Assembly (NCBI RefSeq): GCF_019925205.1
Contig: NC_083568.1
Location: 6,900,237 to 6,964,236, forward strand
Origin: Metopolophium dirhodum
Taxonomy: Eukaryota > Arthropoda > Insecta > Hemiptera > Aphididae
Direction of reading: 5' to 3'
DNA length: 64,000 nucleotides
Part shown: positions 1 to 13,544 of the stretch, in pieces
Layout: each line of letters starts with the position of its first letter
Numbering within the stretch: the first letter of the stretch is position 1
Translations under genes and position numbers: made by a program
The notes under the pieces: generated by a model
Told to the model about the DNA's origin: nothing
Seen by the model: the letters and a program-made list of their open reading frames with translations, nothing else
The model's database searches: none

Positions 1-3000
1 ACAAAGGTCTTAACCCGGGACGAAGACGTCAATATATAGAGACACGAGTGACTTGCGTTCCATGTATGTATAGCGGATCTGAGGAATCGATTGACAACAA
101 AAGGATTATGGTCTGGTGCTAGGGAGAACAGGAGCGGTTTTCCTCCTGCATTTTCCAAAACGAAAATCGGTGGAGATGGGTCTATAACGATTAAGGACAC
201 GACATGAGAATAATCCAGTACCATCAATATTCTTAATTTTTTTCTCTTCACGTTATTCCCATATGTATTATATACCGAGGTATACTAACTATACTCATCA
301 GAACAGTTACAATATTGATGTTTTATTCTATTTTATTTGTGTTCCTTGATTTTATTTAGGTGTTACAATATTCAATTATATGTATAATTCTCTTAAAAAT
401 AGCTGTAAACACGTTGAGTAGTAAGCTGTTAAAAAATTGGCAACTCACGTGGTAAGCAGTGTCCATTTTATGTCTTGTTTATATTACAATCCTTATATAT
501 TATATATTATAATAAAGTCGAACGGACGTGATTCGTCCAACTAGAACCGCACAAAACGAATTTGTTTTTCCGCGACGAAAACCACCGACCCGCAGTGCAG
601 AGCCGTCGCACGCCGCCGTCCGTCCAAAAACCAGCTCGGTCTTTTGTTTACATAATAATACGGGCACTCGCGAAGAATGGAAATAAAAAAAAAAATCTAT
701 AAAATATATATCGCAACGTTTTAAGTATTGTGAGCGCACGCCCGATCGAAATATTTAGTCGCATCACGTACGCTCGGAAAATTTATTTCTCCGTTTCATT
801 TGCGAATATATACCATAGCTGCAGCGCACTAGGAGATTGTACTTTTTAGACCGTAATATTACTACGACATCGTCATATTGTTACGATATTATATTTTGAG
901 ATTATTACTTATTTGTTGTTCTATTTTTTTTTTTTTTTCGTTTTCAAAAATATATTTATTATTTTTTCGTCGACGATTCTTCGAATTTGTTTATTTCGAA
1001 CACGCAATATGCTGTTCTACATAAATTATACTCTGCTGTAACTTTTCGTATTCTTTTTATAATAATATATCGAATTTTTACGAGAAATATTTTAGAATAA
1101 GAGTAATCTCACGTTATAATATAATCTCAATTCGATTACACTGTTTTACATGATATTATTTTTATCCCAACAATCCAAAACTCTTTAAGTTTAAATTATC
1201 ATATTTATGAATTTGTTATATTATGTGAGGCCCCGAAGAGAATGTGTTTTTTCTCGGGTGCTCAATAAGGACGCTCGTGACGGTGTTTGGTTAAGCAAAA
1301 AGCTACACGTGTAGGTGCATAATAATGTTGAACTCGTGTGCCCGTAGATAGTATCGAACCGCGTTATTTGTCTAAACCCCATATATAGGTTAGTCTGCAT
1401 TTTGAATATTTTTAACGGGCCTCATTTGTGTTATGAATAATAATTTATGTATAGGTACTACAAAATATATTATATACGACATTTAATGGTTTTTATTTTC
1501 ACTCGATAGCAATACGACCTACTGTGATGTTTTTGAAAATCTCATTATGAACACGGCCGCCAGAGAAAAAATATTATGTTCTGCTGTTGGGGTTGTATTA
1601 TTGACCAGAAAAAGTTTACAATGAAATAATGCTGTACGTAGGCCGTGCCATTTCCATTAAAATAATTTTAAAGTTTTGGTCTGGCCGGACAGAAATATAA
1701 ATAAAATAATCAAATAAGACGAGAAAAGTTATTTTTAGATGCGAAATATTTACAAGACTTCATCTTGGTAATTCAATCACATTAGAGGGAAAACTTACAA
1801 CTTTCTCCCGTTGTCCGTAAAGATTATAGTCACTGAGAATATTTTTTGACAAGAATAACGTCAATTACTCGGGTTTGTGTGTTTGTCCGCCCTTATATTA
1901 TTAGACCCAAAGTCTGAGATATTATAGTATTAACTGCTTGTATACAATATTATTGTACATTCGGTAAATTTTAATTGGATTTAAACATCACAATAAAAGC
2001 TTATTGGGATTTTGATTTTTAAACAACATACTTCAGAGTAAAAGTTGACTAATCACCTAAATGTGAAACCGTACCTTAAAGTTTAAATATAATATTATTA
2101 TGTTTTAGTTATAACTTTATCAGTTTATAATTTATTATTATTTATTAATTTATTATTTATACATCATAATATTATGTCGATGTGAAATGATTGATCTTAA
2201 ATTGCTTGTAGGTATACCTACCATGTGATCCATTTAACGCAAGACACTCATTATTCCAAAATTGATTAATGTTTTTGAAATTTTTTACCTACATAATTTT
2301 CAGTAATTAAAAACATAATTTTCTAAAAAAGTAAAAAACGCGAAAAATTATACCGATAAAAATAGTAAAATTTTAACGACGATTATGTAACAGAAATATT
2401 TTTAAAAATGTTGATGTTTTCTGAAATAATGAGTGTATATTATTACGTTGAACGTAGGTATCCTCCCATATATTGATATTTTTAGTAATAAGTATTTTCA
2501 AAGTTTTAGGTTATTGTTACCAAAGTTGACCAAACATGTTGACTGTAGAATAATTCCATATAATCAGATTGTAATATGTTTTCAAATAAAACATAATTGT
2601 ATAAGTTTATTTTTTTCTGTAATGGTTAATTTAATATTATACTATACACACAACTCATAAGTTATAGGTTATATCATTAATTTAGAAGAGGTATTTTATT
2701 GTACTGTAGTCATTTGTATTTTGGCAGACTTTTTGACAAATAGATAAAATAGCTTTTATACATTTTGTTGTTTGAAAATGTATAGTATGATTAATATTCA
2801 ATACAATTTTCAAATCATAATAGTTATTTAACAACAACAATGTTTGATCATTGACTTTTGATTTGGCATTTTTGATTCTACACGAAATAATGCGTCGTCG
2901 CTCGCCCACCCCAGCTAATATACTTACCCTCTATATTACGTCTCGTGTACCGAATATCGGAGGAAAATAAATTCTTTGTCGGCAAAGCGGGCCGTAGTAA

Positions 3001-4320
3001 TAATAATATTTATCGTCGACTGTTTAGTATTTGTTTTGTATGGTTACGTTATAACAACAATTAATTTAAGACAAAGGGAGGTTTCATTATCCTCAATCAT
3101 TTATTGAATCGTAATATTATATACATAATGCAGACAGTGCAGACAGTGTATATAGTGTATACTAGCTATATAATATGTTTTAAATTTCTTTTCTTCGATG
3201 ATTTTGTTTCGTGTTCTCTGGTCACGGTGCGTCGGGGGTGACGGGGTGGTGTATATCCAACCCGTATTATATTACCCTTCGACCGTTCCCTTCGCATTAT
3301 TGCGTATATATCGTATACACTCACATAATGCGTGCACGGAGTTCGGTAATCTCTCGTGCCTCGATAAACGTTCAATTAGTCTGCACTTCCTTTGTTTAAT
3401 TTCACCTGAAACCGTGTGACTGCTCTCTCCGTAATATACTTTCATCTCAATAACGTACTTAAAACATTATAATATACTCGATCACGATGATTTTTAGAAT
3501 ACGCTCTACACCACTAGTACAATACACACCGCGGCTCAAACAATAATGTCCGACGTTATTAATAAAGGTGCATCGCGTTTCGAACAATGTCTGTAACACG
3601 CGTCGACGCAGCCGGTAATAATCCTGCTTAGAATAAACACGAAATATATTATTATACTATACATAGTATTAATTATTACGAACAGACAGCAATATTGCGA
3701 TCGTGAAGTCCGCAGACGCCGAACTACGCTATTCACGGCCAATGCAGTAGACTAGTAGAAGAATGTGATATCGATATACATACAATGTATATACAGGTAC
3801 CTCGTGGTATTGTTCAGTTTCGATTATTAAAAAAATAGTTGGATTCAACAAAATAATATGTACTTTTCAAAACTTTATATTTCTCACGCATTTATCATAA
3901 ACGTATACACTCTTTTAGAACTTGATTTGATTTCATGTAAAACGTAATAGAATATTCAGAAAATATGTCGTCGAAACTTGGTAATTTTTCAGTCTGTGTG
4001 TGGACTTTGTGTAGGTGATGAGGCAAGTTTTTATTCTCTCCAACCACCGTGTTTGATATCTATATATACAATCGATATAATATATTTTATTATGCTTAAT
4101 TTGTGTGGAATATTGATGGAACAAATCGGATCCAACGGATTTCATTTGGGCGACTAATTAATATATTAAACCTATTGGTAATCAACGAATATACGACCTT
4201 CTCTTTCGGATGTACTGAGATTTCTTAGCAATTATCGATACCTATATAAAAAAAGTCACAAAACGTGCATCGAAATGAACGTAGAATAAGTGAAATTAAA
4301 ATTGTTTTTAATTGTAGCCG
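1..4320. other. AT-rich noncoding stretch
   Basis: No supportable gene. The stretch is AT-rich with many short TA-rich palindromes and a long T run near 921-938. A small GC-richer patch at about 525-625 contains several CpGs but no promoter motif I would defend. The open frames here are all shorter than 80 codons and overlap on both strands, as expected by chance. A minus-strand donor-like site (complement of 2,921-2,928) has candidate upstream exon frames that all hit a stop, so I do not call an exon. Confidence 0.6.
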
Positions 4321-4510
4321 CTTATTAGGTACATCATCCCGTTGCGTTTTCTCCGCTCGATCTCTCGAGAAGAGAGCGGGCCACGATCGCGGGCGGCGTG
4401 AGATCGAAACCGTATCGCCTCCATACGCTCTAACCTATATAGGTGGAGTTATTTGTTATATATTATAAAACAAATTGATATCCTGCAGGTATCGGATTGT
4501 CAAAACAAAA

Positions 4511-4592
4511 ATGGGTCGTATCATGGCGGTGGGTCAGCTGCAGCAGTGTCCTGCGATTTCGTCACTGTCAATACTATACGATATCGACGACG
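4511..4592 (+). other. Candidate first coding segment with splice donor
   Basis: An ATG at 4,511 sits in a good insect initiation context (A-rich before it, A at -3, G at +4). It opens a frame of 27 complete codons beginning MGRIMAVGQLQQCPA and ending DIDD. A GGTAATAC donor-like site follows with GT at 4,593-4,594, leaving one extra base (phase 1). Without splicing the same frame runs to a stop at about 4,660. The Gln-rich start is not a motif I recognise. This could equally be a chance open frame in a GC-rich island, and no matching downstream exon was identified. Confidence 0.2.
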
Positions 4593-4652
4593 GTAATACG
4601 TGCGTCGATCGGAATCATTATCAAATGATGATGGGTTTGGGCTCGATCGAGC

Positions 4653-4674
4653 GTAGGTAGGTAGGTAGGTAGGT
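4653..4674 (+). repeat. (GTAG)n microsatellite
   Basis: About five tandem copies of GTAG/TAGG lie inside the CpG-rich island, directly before a GC-rich segment with a G run. Short TAGG-type arrays are common in aphid DNA. Confidence 0.85.
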
Positions 4675-7600
4675 GCCTGCAGTGGAGGGGGGGGAGAGAC
4701 ACGGTGGCGGCGAAAAGAGAGACTGTGGCGAGGGAGACGATAGCGCTGCTGCTGCTGCAGTTTTCAAACGGATGGCATGTGGTGGTCCGCGGGCGGCGGC
4801 GGAGAGGAGTGCGCGTTTGGCCGGAAATCATCGACGGTGTGCGTTTAAACTGCAGCCGCCGGACCGTGAAATTGCCAGGGATATTGCGTCCATTGACGAT
4901 TTTCCGCACGCTCAACCGAGCCCGTCGCCTATCGTTTAATTACTCCTCCTGCCCGCGCCCCCGCGACCGATGCAGCTCCGACGGATGGCGGGACGGTTGT
5001 TGATTGGTGGGGGGGGGGGTGCAGGGAAGGGGCGGGCTGCAGGACTAAGTCTTGCGAACGACCTTATATGTGTGTACACGCCCGGCGCCGGATCGTCAGA
5101 CGACCGTCCGAGTTTTGTCGGGAGGGTAGTTTTTTTCCCCCCAATTTGCCCCGTCAACGCATCCCCTGTTACGTATATACGTAAAGGTATAGCACTAGGT
5201 GGTGGTAGGCGCGACGCTCAGTCGGTTAATTAAACGCGATTCTAGTGCAGTAATTCGTGCAGCGTTTATTCATATATATATATATGTATAACTGCAGGTA
5301 GGTACCTATATAACTGATACTATTGTGTGATTTACAGGTATATAATAACGAACATGATAACATTACTATAAAAGTCGTATGCGAATGTGACGGAAGTCTC
5401 GCACAATACCGCAGGCCTACAGTGTAGACCTCACGACGTTATATAAAAATAATAAAATGATTTTACGTTTTTACTGATAAAAAAAAAACCATCACTGCGA
5501 TGGCAAAAACAAAAGTGTTTACGCATATTATTATTATATAATTATTATACTATTAATATACTGACGAATCGTCGTATGAAATTACGAAATAAAAACGGTG
5601 CATTTTTCCGACTGCGCGTAATTCAAACGGAATATTAGCAAAATATAAATTAAATTCTTGCCTGCAGTGGGTTTGTGTAAGCGAAATTCGAATGCCATGC
5701 ACGTCGATTCCTATAGAGAACTGTACTCGGCGCGTATTATTTTAATTAGTTGTACATTGTCCGTGTGAAATTGCGTAAAAATAACATTATTAAACTCACC
5801 AACAAATCAAAAACTTTATACGATTCAGCATAACAAGAATCTCGTGCCGTTTCTGTATACGGTTTCTTGATGGAAAATAATATAAGGTAGGCACCGAGGC
5901 ACTCGTATTATTCGCATAGACATAATATAAAAGAGTTGATAAAGTATATTTTATATATTATATAGTGATTGGCAAACATCTATTCTCGTCTGCTATTATT
6001 GACCTACCGGCTACCACGTGAAAAAATCAATCGGCAGTTTTCCGAGGACCGTATAAGGGCTAAACATTTTTTAGTGACACGAAAATAAAAGAACATATTT
6101 TCTTTCCGCTAAATCAATTTTGCACTATACTTTTGTGTTGGTTTTTTAATTCTCAATCAACCATCCGACCCGAAGGTTAATTTATGTTAGACAAAATATA
6201 ACACAATGATATTGTGTACCTATATTCGTATTTATTGTTAAGACCGAGAATAATTCCGTTTTATATATAATTGTAAACTTTATAAATTATAATTGTGTTA
6301 AAAATAATTAAATTTATTTCTTTGAGTTTTTCTTTTGCAATAAAATATACTTGTTATAGAGCCCAGTCGTGCATTTTTTATTCCGACTTAAATCTACTGA
6401 ACAACACAACCAAACAAGTATCTTCTAAGTTGTAACTTTTAACTTTTTCTTAAATATCAAAAAATATGGGTAGACAATTTAGTATACATACATTAACATG
6501 TTATGTACCAGACAGACAAATTCGAATCAAAGCGTCAATTAATTATTATTTATTTGATCACATAATCTACAAAAACTGTTATAATAACTCTGACGAATAC
6601 AATAAATATAACCATTTTATTTAACTATACAATATACATAAAGTATTTAAGCATAAGAATTACAACGGTAATCTGTTGATTTGATGGACCCAATTTGTAT
6701 GGTTTAAAGTCACATCATAACTTATATTATATTTACACATTACACATACTATCATTATGTATAAGTATATTGTTTTATTTACTTTATTGCTTATATGAAA
6801 ACCATTAGACGTCATTATAAGTAATCATTTCATCATTTATCACGATTACTAAAGAACAAAAATACATATCATTTTTATTTTCTCGGAATTTCTAAAATTT
6901 AAGAAAACTTTTATAATTATTATTATTACTTTTTGAAATTATAACAAAAAGTAAATATTAAAGCTTCCTATTTTCAATCCTATAAAACGCTGTGAATTAA
7001 TTCAGATTTCTGGAAAATGTGATATTATTAATATTTGTAGACTGCAGTCATAATGTAATATGTATATGGATCACGAATTTATCATTCAGTAAAGCGTAAT
7101 AGCGTATATGCTTTAAGGGTTTATAAAACATTAATTCATGATTTAAATCATACACTGAGTATACACACTAACTATATAGGTACCTACACCGACACTATGC
7201 AAATAATAACTTTAACGATTTTGAAAATAATTACAATATTGATAGTGTGTATAGTATTCACTAAAACATGCAAACTGCAATCATACGAAATGCAATTTGG
7301 TAACGATATACATCCAACACCGCCAGTTCGATATTAATAATTCGATTTAACCCATTTCGTGAATGTCGACAAAACCTTTGCAAAATAAACTAAAACATTT
7401 GTAACTATAATACGCGTTTACCGAAGACTAATTAAATGTAATCAAAAACATTTTCCAACGCTACCGAATTTAGTTTTTACCTTTTATTTAGTTTCAACTC
7501 ATACCTACAGTTCTCTCTCAAACTTTCAATATACCCACGCAATGATATAATAATATTATGTAAGACAAACGATCGATAGATCGCTAATCGAACGAACAAT

Positions 7601-9138
7601 AATTGCTACAGTTTATAATTATTTTGTAATAATGTCCATAGAACAGAACTGTTCAATTAAACGTACCTAATTATTTTCTATAGACGAACCTAGTCGCGTT
7701 ATTGTACATTATGGTTTAATATTTTATAGTTCCTAAGACGATGAATTATGGCGCGATTATTTTCTAAAACCGAACGATATGTAATCCTGTACAAACTATC
7801 TTACACGATAAATTTAAACGACGGCATACACCTTTAAAACGCATAAACCCGTGATTTTTTTAAAACAATATTAATATTATTTTAATAATTTATGTTGACG
7901 TTTAATAAACAATAAATAAATACAATTGACACTGCGGTACACAAAAATAAAAATAATTTGATTTTTTTTCAACTTGTTAGCAATAATAATAATAAGAATT
8001 TAATATTATACAAATAATATATCCATGCGAGTATAACACATTTCGAATTATATAAAACACATACCATTTTGAATGTAATTTATGACATTTGAAAGTAACC
8101 GATAAATCACCGTACACCAGCTGCACTAGCACTAGCAGACTATACAACTATTATACTGCAGCTAAATAATGTACAAATATGAAAAATAAAACTGTGCAGT
8201 CAATAGTCAATAGGTATCTACTTTAATGGTCAACGATGCGGCTGTAATGTATATATTATTTTAATTATTATTAAGACTTTTATCTCCGATGATATATTAT
8301 TTATTATTTAATGGTGTGTATAATAATATAGGTATTAATCTATTAAATTTTAAGCTTTCCGCGCCATATTATAACAATCGATCTATTGAAAAATACAATT
8401 ATAAACTTGTAACAAAAGGTTTATGTTGTGGAGAAATCATAATATAATATGTGTGGCATGAGTAGAAGTTTCGTAATTTTATAAAATACGAAAATCGACT
8501 TTTCATATTCGTAGGATATTTTTACGACAAGGTTTATCACGTGAAAGCACTGTTTGATCTCAAATCTATATCTATAAACGTTAAATTCGTATTATATACA
8601 TAATATTTTATGCGTTATTGCGTTATTCTTTTCCGCAGTAACGACCACAAAATTTACTACCACAGTCATGAGAGAATTTACGACGATCTAGACTATATAC
8701 ATATATTGTTGTAAAAATATTATTATATTATTATCTATTATGTTTTTTCGTTTTTAAAATAAATATTAAACATAATAATTATCACGTACGTTACCCCGGC
8801 ACATAATTATCACGATTTCATTTTTATCCATACCCATCTAAATCAGTATATAATGTGTGTGCACAGTTACTGCGAGCATATCGAATAATCCGGCGTGTTA
8901 AATATAATATCATAAACACGATATGAAATACAGGCGTCTTTGTGTATATTATAACAAGAAGGGAAACATTTTGAATTCGGAAGTTGTTTGGGTTTCAAGA
9001 CATCATAAACTGGATATTATTAATGACCTCGGCGTTTAACTATAAAACGCTCTGAAATACCAACAACTCGTAACGATAATTCACACGTTTCGAATAAAAC
9101 TTTAATTCGGTAAAATATTATTATTTTTTATAGTGAAA

Positions 9139-9150
9139 CGCGCATGCGCG
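9139..9150. promoter_or_regulatory. NRF-1-like palindromic site
   Basis: The 12-base perfect palindrome CGCGCATGCGCG matches the core bound by NRF-1/Ewg-type factors (GCGCATGCGC). It stands out because the surrounding DNA is AT-rich. A second copy of the 10-base core occurs at 13,545-13,554. The motif is seen directly; factor binding is inferred. Confidence 0.35.
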
Positions 9151-11715
9151 GTAACGTCAAGTGTGTTTACACGACATCGGACCGAGTTCGACATTCGTGA
9201 TTATGATTTTTGAAATTCAGACGCTTATTATACAGCCGCGGGAAATTCGACCTTGCCAAATCTTGTTGGCGCACAACATAATATAATAACAATTATTACG
9301 AAGCGCCGAAAGGAATATTTTATTTGGTCCATTAAAATGGTATTCAAACCGATTATATATAATTCGGAAGATCGGTATCGAAACGCATAAAGTGTGATTT
9401 TAATTTAAAGTAATTCATTCAAACCGTTAAGTGAGCTTAACGCGTCTGAGTGTTTACACGTAGGTGCTAAAACCTACCCGAATTATTTTAATCGTCGAAA
9501 CAATAATTAATTGTTTCCGGTCATAGAATTTTGAATTGAATTGGAATTATTCGTTTTAAATAAATTATGCGTCAATGGAACTCGTATATACATATTATTG
9601 TGTAAAAATGGGCGTCAGTATAATATTATAAAATACTAATGTGCGTATGTTATACCATTATTATTCCGTACGAACGTTATATTTATAATTATTATTGCTT
9701 TCTTTAAATATTTGATTATGCGTTCAATCGAAAATTATTATTATATTTTATTACAATATAATATGGACGCGACGATCGGCTGTATAGTGAAATATTATCG
9801 ATTTGTGTGTTTAGAAGACGTGTTTTTCTTTCTCTCGATTAGTATTCAACGTTGGTATCCCATGTCTATATGGCCGATGGGTCATCAACGGTTTTACACG
9901 TACATTTTTAGCGTGTGGAGATTTTAATTTTATTCCCCCGGCGAGTGGGTAATAAAAATTAAAAACTCGTTTAACGTAAACGGAAATAATTAAATTCCCG
10001 ATCGACGGAGATAATGGAGCTCCGTGGACCGTGATCCCCGACGTCATTTCTCGAATGTATATGCGATTTCGGTTACCACTACATAGGTATATGACGTATA
10101 GGAATATAACAGCCATATTATATTATTGTCATGAAATAATATATTTCCATTTTGACAGTATTTTAAGTATAGTTACATGTATTTTTCATTTTTTCACTAT
10201 CGTCGAGACTATATTTTTCAATAATTCACTCTGGATATAATATCGTATATTAAACTTTTATGTAATCCCGTTAAAACATATCTCACAAAAAATTAATGGC
10301 CTATAAAAATAGATAATAATATGTGAATAACAGCCCATTTAAGGAAATTTAATTACGTACTGTAAACTACTTGTATAGTACATAAAAAAAAAAAAACATA
10401 ATGTATTTTCACTTCATTATTTAACAGATAAAAGAAACTATCGTAAAATATAAATTGCATAACATTGGTAGTTATTAATTATTTTAATAACTTTAAATCA
10501 ACATATTTTATTTGTTTACCACGAGCACTGCCAGCTAATTTATCACTAGTGTAATTATTACTAGTTGATATTAAAAAAATTAGTTTATCTGTATACTCGT
10601 TTCTAAGAATACATTTAGGTAACCGTATTAAACTGTATACAATTTAGTGCAACACCCACCCGGCGTGGTTTGTGAGTTGAATTCAAAATCGATTGAGGAT
10701 AATCATTTTCTGCAGAGCGTTTTTCTGGTTTAGATAATTAGATATTAGTAGGAACGGTGTAAAAAATTGAGTTATATTGCACAATACAACTATTACAACA
10801 CATACGGTGGATAATATTACAATATTATCATGCGATTAAATTATATTATCATTTAGGTTTTTAAATTGTATTACCAATACAATATTTTGTCCTAGTAATA
10901 AATCCTGTTATTCTTATTCATATTAATAATTTATAACTCGTATTAGAATATATTAATAAATCTAATCGCACTCGAATTGAGTACTTTAAAAAAAAAAAAT
11001 AAAACAGAGCATAAATGCATAATTGTAATATTGTATATTATGACTCATCCTGAAGTACATACCAATAGCATTAGTTCTAGATAATATTAGAGGTTTGTTT
11101 ACGCACGATAATACAGATATTATGTTTTTTACGCGATGACTGATGACAGATATATTTGTAGGAAAATAAAATCTACAACGTTTTGTGGCGTAAATAGTAA
11201 TTATTAAGTAAGACAAAAAAAACTCATTATTTCCCAATCTAATTATTATAATAATTTAATTTTTTTTTTTTTTGGTGTTCAAAGATAATCCAGTCACGTG
11301 TTGTTTTGTAAATGAGACGTCACATTATAATTATTATGGTTTTCTTCTGTAGTCTTTTGGAGGAAAAAAAAAAAAATAATTCCACAGTACATTAAATTTG
11401 ATGAATACCGCGCGCGTCGGGCGTAATAGTATTCTGAAGGGGGATTTATAGGTGTGTTACAAAGTTCATTATAACCATAAACAACTGGTAGGTAGGTATA
11501 CGCGATGTAAAAATACTGCCGCAAATAGGGAATTGAAATGGCGAGATATAAAAGCAAATAGTACACCGCAGCGTACACATAATATATATATACGTGTGCC
11601 TAATACTATATTAAATAAATATTATATCCCACACGTCTTGTGCCCGGGTTTTCGTAACGAAATAATAGATGATTTATACCGTTTGTAAAATATTAACGAC
11701 GTTATGCATATATAT

Positions 11716-11718
<3 letters not shown>

Positions 11719-11748
<30 letters not shown>
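11719..11748 (+). repeat. (GT)n microsatellite
   Basis: About 15 uninterrupted GT units follow a short TATATA tract. This is a plain dinucleotide repeat. Confidence 0.95.
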
Positions 11749-11751
<3 letters not shown>

Positions 11752-12204
11752 CAGCCGTTTGAAAACCCTTTGGAAATAGCGACCGCATTGGGGAGGCGTG
11801 CAAGATTGAACCGACCGTGTGTAACGTATTAAATAAGTCGGGTGTGTGCGATAAGAGCTACCTATATTATGTATATTTCATACAACCTTTGAATAACGAA
11901 CGGATATAACGATGACAGCTCGTCGGCGGCCGCGCAAAGTCACAATATTTTTGAGTTTTTTTTTCGCCCAATTACAGTGATATTATTATAATATAATAAA
12001 TTGTTATAAATTGATGCGATAACCCGGACTTGCGATACCAGTTTTTATTATAATATTAAGCAGGCGCCCACGTAAACGTGCGATAAACATAATAAACTCG
12101 TCGAGACGAATTACTATTATTATTATATGAAAATAATTATCGTTCGTACTGGAAAAGCCGAGAACGGTGGGGGAAAACCCGCGGCTTTACTGGGGGTAGG
12201 TACC

Positions 12205-12640
12205 GCGAGAAAAACGAACGATCGAATACTTACAACGCGAACGGGCGGACCGCGGGGATTAGGACTTAACGAAGTCCATTGTGCCGAGCGTGGACTTTCC
12301 AAATTATTACGCACCTCGTTGATAATATTATCGTGTAGTGGCTTATATTGTATAGTATACAAGGTGATTTTTCAGCCCCATTTAATAGGTAGTGCGCATT
12401 TATCCGAATTCTAATTTTAAGAATTTGTAAGATTATACCTAAGTACCCGAAGACTATATTTGCAAATTTCCGATATTTTTTGTACTACTTAAGGAGTGTC
12501 GAGTCTCACTTATGTTTATTAATGTATACCCTTCTACAATTATTATAGTCTAATCAATAATAGACTTTAACACATTCAGTTACACATATTTTATTTTACA
12601 CTTTGCTTCTAATTGTGTACATTTTGTGCACAATATATTT
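12205..12640 (+). repeat. Tandem duplication, copy 1 (436 bp)
   Basis: This segment starts with GCGAGAAAAACGAACGATCG and ends just before the same words recur at 12,641. The copies match strongly through the GAAGTCCATTGTGCC block, the CAAGGTGATTTTTCA block (about 12,358), the TTTTTTGTACTACTT block and the CACATTCAGTTACAC block, with scattered substitutions and a few small indels. The segment from about 12,358 onwards resembles one arm of the TA-flanked element at 14,327-15,119, so the unit probably contains part of that transposon family. Copies 1 and 2 both stay open through the LNEVHCA peptide to a stop after LSEF, probably by descent rather than coding selection. Confidence 0.9.
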
Positions 12641-13066
12641 GCGAGAAAAACGAACGATCGAATACTTACAACGCGCACTGGCGGCAGCGATTACGACTTA
12701 ACGAAGTCCATTGTGCCGGGCGTGGACTTTCCAAATTATTACGCACCTCGTTAATAATATTATCGTGTGGTTGCTTATATTATTATATGGTATACAGGGT
12801 GATTTTTCACCCTCATTTAGTAGGTAATACGCATTTATCCGAATTTTGATTTTAAGAATTTTTAAGATTATACCTGAGTACCTGAAAACCATATTTCTTA
12901 TATTTTTTGTACTACTTGAGGACTGTCTAGTCTCACTTCTGTATATTCGTGTATATACACTTTTACAATTATTATATCCTAATCAATAAGACATTTACAC
13001 ATTCAGTTACACACATTTTGTTTTACGCTTTGCTTCTCACTTTGTACATTTCGTACATAATATATT
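12641..13066 (+). repeat. Tandem duplication, copy 2
   Basis: This second copy of the unit lies directly after copy 1 and starts with the same GCGAGAAAAACG word. It differs by substitutions and small indels (for example a 3-base insertion in the TTATATTATTATATGG region). It ends near 13,066 in TAATATATTT, matching the end of copy 1. It also carries the transposon-arm signature, here CAGGGTGATTTTTCACC at about 12,796, which is closer to the usual CAGGGTGATTC end than copy 1. The divergence suggests an old duplication. Confidence 0.9.
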
Positions 13067-13080
13067 TTGTACCACAACGA

Positions 13081-13396
13081 CGGTACACGTTTCCCCAGCC
13101 CCAACCATATCAAATTTTGCAAATTTCTCTACGTAAATATTTAGCACGTGATTCGCATGAATTCTAGTACGACCGTCTCCGAAATTTGTACGGCATCGGT
13201 TTATCCGGGATGTTCAATTTTCTATGGGTGGGGTGATGGAAACATTTCTCCAGCACCGCCTACGTATATACAAAACACGCCGGTGCAAATTTCGAAAACG
13301 GTCTGTACAAATTCATGCGAATCACGTGCTAAATATTTACGTAGAAAAATTTGTAAAATTTGAAATGAGCCCGCAGTTTCACGGAAACACGCGCCG
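13081..13396. repeat. Long imperfect inverted repeat (foldback element)
   Basis: The core arms are 13,111-13,191 and 13,282-13,362, separated by about 90 bases. The outer 53 bases of the core pair with only two mismatches and include TACGTAAATATTTAGCACGTG and GATTCGCATGAATT in both arms. Weaker pairing continues outward (13,081-13,094 with 13,383-13,396, about 10 of 14), which suggests an older, longer palindrome. No target-site duplication is evident. A transcript would fold into a long near-perfect hairpin. It may be a MITE or foldback transposon, or a source of hairpin small RNA. Confidence 0.85.
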
Positions 13397-13544
13397 ACGA
13401 CGATGGCAAACTTTTCATACCTATACTTACAAACATAATATCATTACGATGACGAACTCGCCCTCGCCCCGCCGACGATAACCAGCTGTTTACCGAACAG
13501 TATACCTATATTACCTACCCATATTATTATTATTGTGGCACGAG

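Larger units (their letters stand above)
4325..5240. promoter_or_regulatory. CpG-rich island, candidate promoter or 5' region
   Basis: Sequence composition switches abruptly from AT-rich to GC/CpG-rich, with CpG-dense blocks such as 4,325-4,420, 4,780-4,930 and 4,930-5,110, and homopolymer G runs near 4,685 and 5,009-5,019. In AT-rich insect genomes such islands often mark transcription starts or exons. A possible start codon with a downstream splice donor lies inside (4,511-4,592). Open frames on both strands of the island overlap each other, so no single reading frame stands out. The function is inferred from composition only. Confidence 0.4.
5241..12120. other. Long AT-rich noncoding stretch
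   Basis: No gene is visible. The region contains many TAATATTA-type tracts, short A and T runs and occasional CpG patches (9,120-9,260 and 11,925-11,945). No open frame exceeds 101 codons, and strand pairs overlap. Individual motifs inside it are listed separately. It would fit intron or intergenic DNA. Confidence 0.6.

Noticed and set aside
2921..3025. Minus-strand exon ending at the donor-like site complementing 2,921-2,928
   Set aside because: Every phase has a stop before the donor.
4574..4939. Opposed frames of 113 and 88 codons in the CpG island
   Set aside because: Both strands are open because of GC-rich composition; no motif, and TYLPT repeats come from the (GTAG)n array.
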